Below, one piece after another: positions 58,209-64,000 of a DNA stretch of 64,000 bases; the stretch's first letter is position 1; each line of letters begins with the position of its first letter. The translations under genes and the position numbers were made by a program. This DNA is from Siphonodentalium dalli (Eukaryota; Mollusca; Scaphopoda; Gadilida; Siphonodentaliidae). The notes beneath the pieces are model-generated. The model was not told the origin of the DNA. It ran no database searches and saw only the letters and a program-made list of their open reading frames with translations. The stretch covers positions 215,464,205 through 215,528,204 of the forward strand of contig CP136064.1 in assembly GCA_032622095.1 (NCBI GenBank), in the 5' to 3' direction.

Positions 58209-58613
58209 CAACAGCTCTCTCCCACACAGTGGCTACACCTAGTGAAGTAGAGAAACTAAACATGAATTTACAGTTGTAGTTGGGCAGATTTAACCGGATG
58301 GCCTTATTTTTCTTCAAAATTGACGTTCATCCTTCTCTGGAAGCTGACTATGTGACATGATCCTTGTCTCCATGGCAATCACACAGCACACCAATCAGAT
58401 CATCAGTTTCTAAGGAAACTTACATCAACAACTTGGTGAAAAGATGAAACTAACAAATTTCTAACAGGTGATCATGGTAACAAATATAAAATCACATCAA
58501 TTTAATGAAGTAGCCCAGTGCCAAATGTTCTCTAGATGGTAAAGCCTTGCTGGGTATTCACTAATTCCTAGAAAAAGCTTCTTTTTCAACATTTTATTGC
58601 TCCATATTGGTGT

Positions 58614-58721
58614 CAAGAGCTTTCCGTTGAATGGCAACAAGCCATATTTGCGACTAAATCCTGAAAAATTACCCATAATTCTGCTGTGGTTAAGGATTCG
58701 ATTATTTAGGGCATTACTGTA
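58614..58721. repeat. Fold-back MITE family J, copy 4, one arm
   Basis: GAGCTTTCCGTTGAATGGCA through CCTGAAAAATTACCCATAAT to GGGCATTACTGTA is the right arm alone. Confidence 0.65.
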
Positions 58722-58959
58722 TGCAACCGTGTTAATTAGCAAAAATTTATCCATGCTAAAACATTGCCTAGGCCAGAAATATTTCCTCGGCTAAAAAGCC
58801 TAGGATCAAGATACATGTAATTGCATGCTCTGCACATACTAGTATTATTTCAGTTCACAATTAGAACTTGGTCTTTTGTCATCCATTGCAGGCCTTGGTT
58901 GGGTCTGGTTTAATAAGATTGCTGATTTATATAAGACGCATGTGTAACAAGAGGTGTGC

Positions 58960-59235
58960 TAGCATACCCCCACCGTGGCAAATTCAACCCGCATTATCCG
59001 TAAACCCAACAAAAAAGATTTTTAACTTTTAAAGAACAATTTGGATTAATAATATCGATATGTTGTCGCAAGAAGCTTGTACAGAAAAAAATATTCAAAT
59101 TGGTTCATATTTGTTCGAATGATTGCAGAAACCCAAAAAAGGGTAGAAAATGAAACGCAACCTTAACATCTAAGATGGCTTTTGTCGAGTGTTTCGTCAG
59201 ACCCCCCATTTTCTTCGAAAGTGGGGGTATAATAA
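58960..59235. mobile_element. Element O, inverted and internally deleted copy
   Basis: Begins GTGCTAGCATACCCCCACCG, the reverse complement of the right end of 39376-40880, and ends CCCCCCATTTTCTTCGAAAG with GGGGGTATAATAA, the complement of its left hairpin. Only one repeat unit remains and the CCGT leader is gone. Confidence 0.7.
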
Positions 59236-60774
59236 TTGTTATATCAGTAGTACTTGGCATTCAACAATGAAGTTTTTGCTGTCTACAGATTACCACAGTG
59301 CGACACATTGGCAGGTTCTGAGATTTGCTTTGGCTAAAAAAAAAGCTGACAAAATTTCTATTTGCCTGGGCATTTTCCTCGGCTCAATCGATAGCCTATG
59401 CTAATTAACAGGGCTGCATACACATTGGAGATGCTGTGGTCAAGTTGTGGCATAAGAAAATTTGTGCTTGAGTAAAACCCACAAATAAAATGTGGTCAGA
59501 TTATACTATCACAGTCATTACCCAGCAATAGCCAGCGAGAATCATTAAAGCTTAATGAATGTTTAGATGAATGCGATGCGTTCAAATTGGGAAGTATAAA
59601 ATAGTACTGAGTTGTATATATTTAAGAACTTCGTGCTTGTGCTATATTGTCCAATGCAAAGAGTCCATATTTCAAATCCAACCTATGCCTTACATGGAAG
59701 CATAACATTTTGTTTATAAATCTAAATTTTGGCTCCGTTCCATAATAATAATTTTCACAATTATTGACATAGGAACTTGCACAAAAAACTTGAAACTATA
59801 TCTAAGTGAATCCACTCTAAATCAAGCCTATAGTTACACCTATAAAGACAATAGCTTCAAGAGACTGACCAGGCAGTGGTGTTTTGAAAATATGTGATAT
59901 AACGCATCACAGAGGTGTAAACTAAAAATCAGGCAACATACTGCACAAAACACATCTCACTCATCTGAACAGTTTTAAATCTGGTCTAGTTTACATATAC
60001 ACAAGTTGTGAATCTTAATGAATGATGTGTAAAGAAAGCCCATGGGATACAAGGTGCCATTCATGGTTTGCCATTTGGTTAAAACAATGAAATAAGACGC
60101 TAATCTTGAGCTGAAGCAATGTATTAATCTTCTTTAGCCATTTTAAGCAGATGAAAACATAAGAAATAAGTTTTATCTTTGGCATTACTTTGAGCATGTT
60201 ATTCAGCAGTAATTAAATTGGAAACTGTTTGGCTTGATCGCAATCAAAATTGGTAATTTTCTACAAAAGGTCATTTTGTCATTGTTTCCCAGGTTGATAT
60301 TTTAACACACAAGTGTGAACAAAATAAACTTCTATTTTTATGGATGTATTCAAGGCTTCAGGGTGATTATTATTAAACTGATTTTACTTATCAATTACAT
60401 TCTAGGATAGAAAGTAAAATGTTTCAGTCAAGAAATATAATTTAGCAGAGACGCTCCTGTTTGAGATCAGAAAGATAAAAACCACGTCTAATTTAAACAC
60501 CAGAAAATATCAAATAAGTCTCAATTTATCCATTGTTGGTGAATCAATATCTTGAAAGGCAATAAAACTTGACTTCTGAGAAACAAAAACTGACCTTTTA
60601 TGACAATTTCTGAAATTCTTGATCAATGCTATGATATATAGAATAAAGGCATGCTATTTGATTTAGATATCTTCTGTATGAGTAATCCATCTGTTCTCTG
60701 TGAGTGAGTTAGTATTGTTATTATACTGAATTAAAACCTCACATAATATCAAACTAAGAGGGAGCAAGTCTGAG
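59236..60774. other. Intergenic DNA
   Basis: AT-rich sequence with short frames only; no gene or repeat recognised. Confidence 0.35.
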
Positions 60775-60777
60775 TTT

Positions 60778-61000
60778 TAGTGTGTCTGTCATTTGCAGAA
60801 TGAGGTTCCCAGAGGGTGAGTTTAGTGATGCTATCCTGCACAGCGGGCAAGCATCACAAAATTCACCCTCTGGGGACCTCATTCTGCCCGGCCTCATCTG
60901 CTATGGGAGACATAGATTCAGATTGAAGTTACCAAATGGTGAATATTGTGATGTACACACATTGGTAACCTCAATTATGCAATGTATCGTCTGTTAATTT
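60778..61000. repeat. Family I hairpin repeat, copy 4
   Basis: AATGAGGTTCCCAGAGGGTG and AGTTTAGTGATGCTATCC are inverted at AAGCATCACAAAATTCACCC and TCTGGGGACCTCATT. A tail with ACCAAATGGTGAATATTGTG follows. Confidence 0.72.
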
Positions 61001-61072
61001 TGGGATATAGAGAAAGTAAACTAAAAAAAATAATAGAATCTATGTGAAGAAGTTTCTAAACTTTCCAGAGAA

Positions 61073-61335
61073 GATGAGGCCTAAGCAGAATGAGGTCCCC
61101 AGAGGGTGAATTTAGATATGCTAGCCTGCTATGCAGTACTTTTCTACAAAAGGTGCTACGCGGCCAATCATCTCCAAATTCATCCTCTAGGGACGTCATT
61201 CTACATGGCCTCATCTGCTATGGGAGACCAAGACACATAGTTCAGTTCCCAGATGGTGATGCTCACCCATTGGGCACCTTGGATATGCATTGTGTCATCG
61301 GCCAATTTGGGGATATAAAGAAACTAAACTAAAAA
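61073..61335. repeat. Family I hairpin repeat, copy 5
   Basis: AGCAGAATGAGGTCCCCAGA with GGGTGAATTTAGATATGCTA pairs with CAAATTCATCCTCTAGGGAC and GTCATTCT. A tail like the neighbouring copies follows, about 290 bp from copy 4. Confidence 0.72.
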
Positions 61336-61397
61336 AGAAATAGATACTTTCTGAAGATTTTCTAAAGACATTTGTTAAATTTGAAAATAAAGATACT

Positions 61398-61520
61398 TTC
61401 CAGAGAAGATGAGGCCTAAGCAGGATGAGGTCCCAGGAGGGTGTATTTAGTGATGCTAGCCCACTGTGTGGAGTAGTGTCACTAAATTCACCCTCTGGAA
61501 AACTCATTCTGCAAATGCAA
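61398..61520. repeat. Family I hairpin repeat, copy 6
   Basis: AAGCAGGATGAGGTCCCAGG with GAGGGTGTATTTAGTGATGC pairs with GTGTCACTAAATTCACCCTC and CTCATTCTGC. Copies 4, 5 and 6 are a loose cluster of the same family. Confidence 0.72.
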
Positions 61521-61560
61521 AGCACTATATTTTGAGGTCTGGTTCTCATCATCTCCTTCA

Positions 61561-62208
61561 AGAATTGTTAAGAGCTGTTTTCACATTTCTAGCACATCAA
61601 CTGGATTCAACAGATTTAGAGCAGAAATGACTCAATACAGTATAACCTTCTGAAGAAACCACTGGTTATTTAAGTCCACATATTTCTTCCAGGAATGCAA
61701 TTCTCTATAAAAGTACCATGCAACCAAAGGCTACGTTTCAAAATCTCCACCTAAAATAGCTTCACTGAATGACAAAATAGCCAAATTGTATGAAATCTAC
61801 TATTTCCGTTATATGAGGTTTTGATTCAACAAAGGAAGGGGTAGACCCAGTTTAAATGTCTGCAGCGGGCCAAAATTAATGTCATACGCCATCACCTTAT
61901 TTCAAGCTGATACCACATGGTCTTTTACCTAGGTATGTAGGTCAACATTTATTTGATGAAAGATGTATTTTCATAATTTTAATGCATATTCTATCTAACC
62001 AGCCACTGAAATTCTGGCTTTCAAGCGGTTTCTTCAGTCTTTACAAATTACATCATCAAAAATATGGAAAGCAATGGGATATTTATTCCCCTGGGAGTCA
62101 GATCATCATGGTCTATTCATATTCTATAGATAGGTATTTACATTCAAATTATCATTTTGTTATTATGAAAACAATCACCTACCAACCATTAGTAATATGG
62201 AGTTTACT
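61561..62208. other. Intergenic DNA
   Basis: No gene or repeat recognised. Confidence 0.35.
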
Positions 62209-62686
62209 TTAACCCTTTCAGTGCCAGGTCCGATTTTTGTATCAACCCATATACCCTGTGCCAATGCATTCTCTTATATATGCGAGTCGACCATAGGTCG
62301 CCTCGCATATATAAGAGAATGCATTGGCCTAACAATTTTTCATCATTTGTTATTATTTTTTACAATTTTTTACAATTTTAATAATTTTTTCTTATATTCT
62401 TTAACAGACTTATTTTGTGGGTTTAGTTCCAGGGAATCTTAAGTTTTTCATGGGCATCAAAATTATTACTATGAATACTTGGCGATAGTTTTGAGTTATA
62501 ACAAGCCCCTAAGGTTTTATCCAGTTTGTTTTTAAATTTGCTATAGCACGCTTAAGTATACCCAAAAAAGATTCAACCCAAAAAAATATAAAAAAACATT
62601 TTTTAATTTAAAAAAAAATTTAGGGCCGATTTTACAGACCGTAAATTAGGGCCGATGAGATCGGCCCCTGGCACTGAAAGGGTTAA
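62209..62686. mobile_element. TTAA-flanked MITE, family F, carrying a family E core
   Basis: The ends CCCTTTCAGTGCCAGGTCCG and GATCGGCCCCTGGCACTGAA plus AGGG are inverse, with TTAA at 62209-62212 and 62683-62686. At about 62253-62331 it carries the palindrome of family E (CATTCTCTTATATATGCGAG, CATATATAAGAGAATGCATT). The E-type termini CCCTTTCATGAC are absent. Confidence 0.75.
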
Positions 62687-62824
62687 AATAAGCTTTGCAA
62701 TGGGATAAAATACTAATTTTGACACCATCTCAGACATATAAACCTGGACCACCCTCTTAAGAAGTCCCCTTACTGATATGTATTTCTAAGTTATTGGTCC
62801 CTGAATATTATTGTCAAGTGAATG

Positions 62825-63434
62825 TTATTTCTTCTTTGATTTCTTTTGTTCTTTCTCCTTCAATTTCTTTTCTTTTTCTTTGAGTTTCTTTTCTTTTTCA
62901 ACAGTAAGTTTCATTTCCTTAATTTTTTTCTTCATCACTGTTCTGTCGTTTGTATTAGCGATTCCCATTGTCTGTAAATTGAACAAAAAGTGGTTAGCTA
63001 GGTTTGAGATTGTAAAGATAACAATCGTAAAGATTATTAAATACACCTTAGATTCTTTAAAAAAAATGATCATCTAATTTCCATAATACTAAAAATTTCT
63101 AACTAAAAAATGCATCCCTCCCTCCAGATATTTTCTTGCATTTAAATACACCTTACTTTCTTTTAAAAAAATGTTCATATAATTTCCATAATACTAAAAA
63201 TTTCTAACTAAGAAATTCATCCCTCCCTCATATTTTCCTGTACCGTACCTTCAGTTTGGATCCATCCAGCAGTACGAGTTGTGACCCAGTTATATCCTTC
63301 TCTGAGAAGTTCACAATGTACTTTTCTAAGTTGAGACCATACAGCCAATGACACACATGGGCATTTGTCCACTCGTGGATTGGCCGGGATTCAATCTGGT
63401 TTATGCCTCGCCGAACTGGAGACATGGGCTGTTC
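62825..63434 (-). CDS. C-terminal SAM domain of a neurabin/SAMD14-like protein, 3' end of gene
   Basis: Two - strand exons, 63434-63249 (62 codons) and 62971-62825 (48 codons plus stop), join in phase 0 across a GT-AG intron. They encode a SAM domain (EWTNAHVCHWLYGLNLEKYI, then FSEKDITGSQLVLLDGSKLK and TMGIANTNDRTVMKKKIKEM) and a Lys/Glu tail of about 28 residues that ends SKKK. A C-terminal SAM domain with a basic helical tail matches neurabin-1 (PPP1R9A, an actin and protein phosphatase 1 scaffold) and SAMD14. The upstream exons lie beyond the right edge, so I give no symbol. The acceptor before 63434 is TTGTTACAG; the frame stays open past it by chance. SAM identity is secure, neurabin family likely. 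Confidence 0.83.
62972..63248 (-). other. Intron of the SAM-domain gene with a direct duplication
   Basis: A 277-bp intron from GTACGG to TTACAG, read leftward. It contains a direct repeat of about 90 bp: ATACACCTTAGATTCTTTAA and CCATAATACTAAAAATTTCT recur as ATACACCTTACTTTCTTTTA and the same second phrase, each followed by a CATCCCTCCCT run. Confidence 0.75.
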
Positions 63435-64000
63435 CTGTAACAAAATGTTATCATCAGAAAATGGAACAAAAAGCCGCCCTCTCCACCTGACTCCATAATG
63501 TATTCCCATCTTGTTCTAAAAGTATACATTGAAGTGTTCTAGTTATAGTGATGCTCAAATAATGAGATTGTTCAAATGTATTAGTTGAACATAATGTGAA
63601 TGAATAAGAAAACGAGAGGCCGGTCATGATCGGCAGATGTTTAACCCATACCTTCCAACCATACTGACTTGAAATTAGCGATCATGAACTACATTAAATA
63701 TACAACTATATACATGATGCGGAAATGATTGGAAAAATATATTGGGGGATGGTGTTTCCATCATTCACTTGGATATAAAATATGAGACTGATTATATAAG
63801 TATTACTTTGGGTAGCATGTGTTCTATTGGGGGATGGTGTTCCATCATTCACATGGATATAAAATATGAGACTGGTTATATAAGTATTACTTTGGGTAGC
63901 ATGTGTTCATGTCATGATTGAAGAAATGGTTGATATTTTCCAAACCAATCAGTCAAAACGAAATCTATATGATCTATACAGGTGGGGAATGTATCAATTA
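63435..64000 (-). other. Upstream intron of the SAM-domain gene, with an 85-bp tandem duplication
   Basis: No further coding exon is recognised up to the right edge. At 63741-63825 and 63826-63909 an 85-bp unit (ATTGGGGGATGGTGTTTCCA to GGGTAGCATGTGTTC) is repeated with few differences. GAGAGGCCGGTCATGATCGG (63615-63634) is the reverse complement, with small changes, of a word at 30018-30051. Confidence 0.6.

Noticed and set aside
62811-63077. An 88-codon + strand frame rich in Phe and Ser over the last exon of the SAM gene
   Set aside because: It is the antisense of the Lys/Glu-rich tail (AAG/GAA codons read as CTT/TTC). The - strand frame completes a SAM domain with proper splice sites.

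Overview
The window is AT-rich metazoan nuclear DNA. GT-AG introns, a complete animal prohibitin gene and the repeat classes point to an invertebrate, most likely a mollusc such as a bivalve. That placement is inference: no species-diagnostic sequence is visible.

Two host genes can be supported. The first is a complete prohibitin-1 (PHB1/PHB) gene on the + strand. Its six coding exons (3106-3193, 14093-14254, 17931-18073, 26104-26220, 28197-28292, 44121-44336) join in frame into 273 codons plus a stop, spread over 41 kb. Five introns of about 10.9, 3.7, 8.0, 2.0 and 15.8 kb hold most of the transposable-element load. The second is the 3' end of a - strand gene entering from the right edge. 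Its last two coding exons (63434-63249 and 62971-62825) encode a C-terminal SAM domain and a lysine/glutamate-rich tail of the neurabin/SAMD14 kind.

The rest is a dense record of transposition. Intron 1 carries an apparently intact Mutator-like (MULE) element, whose four-exon transposase (PHD finger, FLYWCH finger, DDE domain) has no visible inactivating change. It lies between about 125-bp terminal repeats and sits inside an older LINE fragment. Further right in intron 1 are a TA-flanked element, a LINE 3' fragment, and a CAGGG-ended element with a 7-bp target duplication. Intron 2 holds a 5'-truncated, frameshifted LINE reverse transcriptase and a long fold-back. Introns 3 and 4 hold TTAA-flanked inverted-repeat elements, long tandem-repeat elements with hairpin starts and CCGT-rich leaders, and an in-frame duplication of the exon 5 acceptor. 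Intron 5 holds more tandem-repeat elements and GC-rich retroelement-like fragments.

From 44.7 to 62.2 kb there is intergenic DNA: a 24-bp minisatellite, a hAT-like element with a 41-bp poly-C run, a second copy of a 2-kb TTAA element, and many small palindromic MITEs. Comparing the two copies of the 2-kb element gives empty sites for two insertions. No bacterial operon, CRISPR array, rRNA gene or convincing functional tRNA gene is present.
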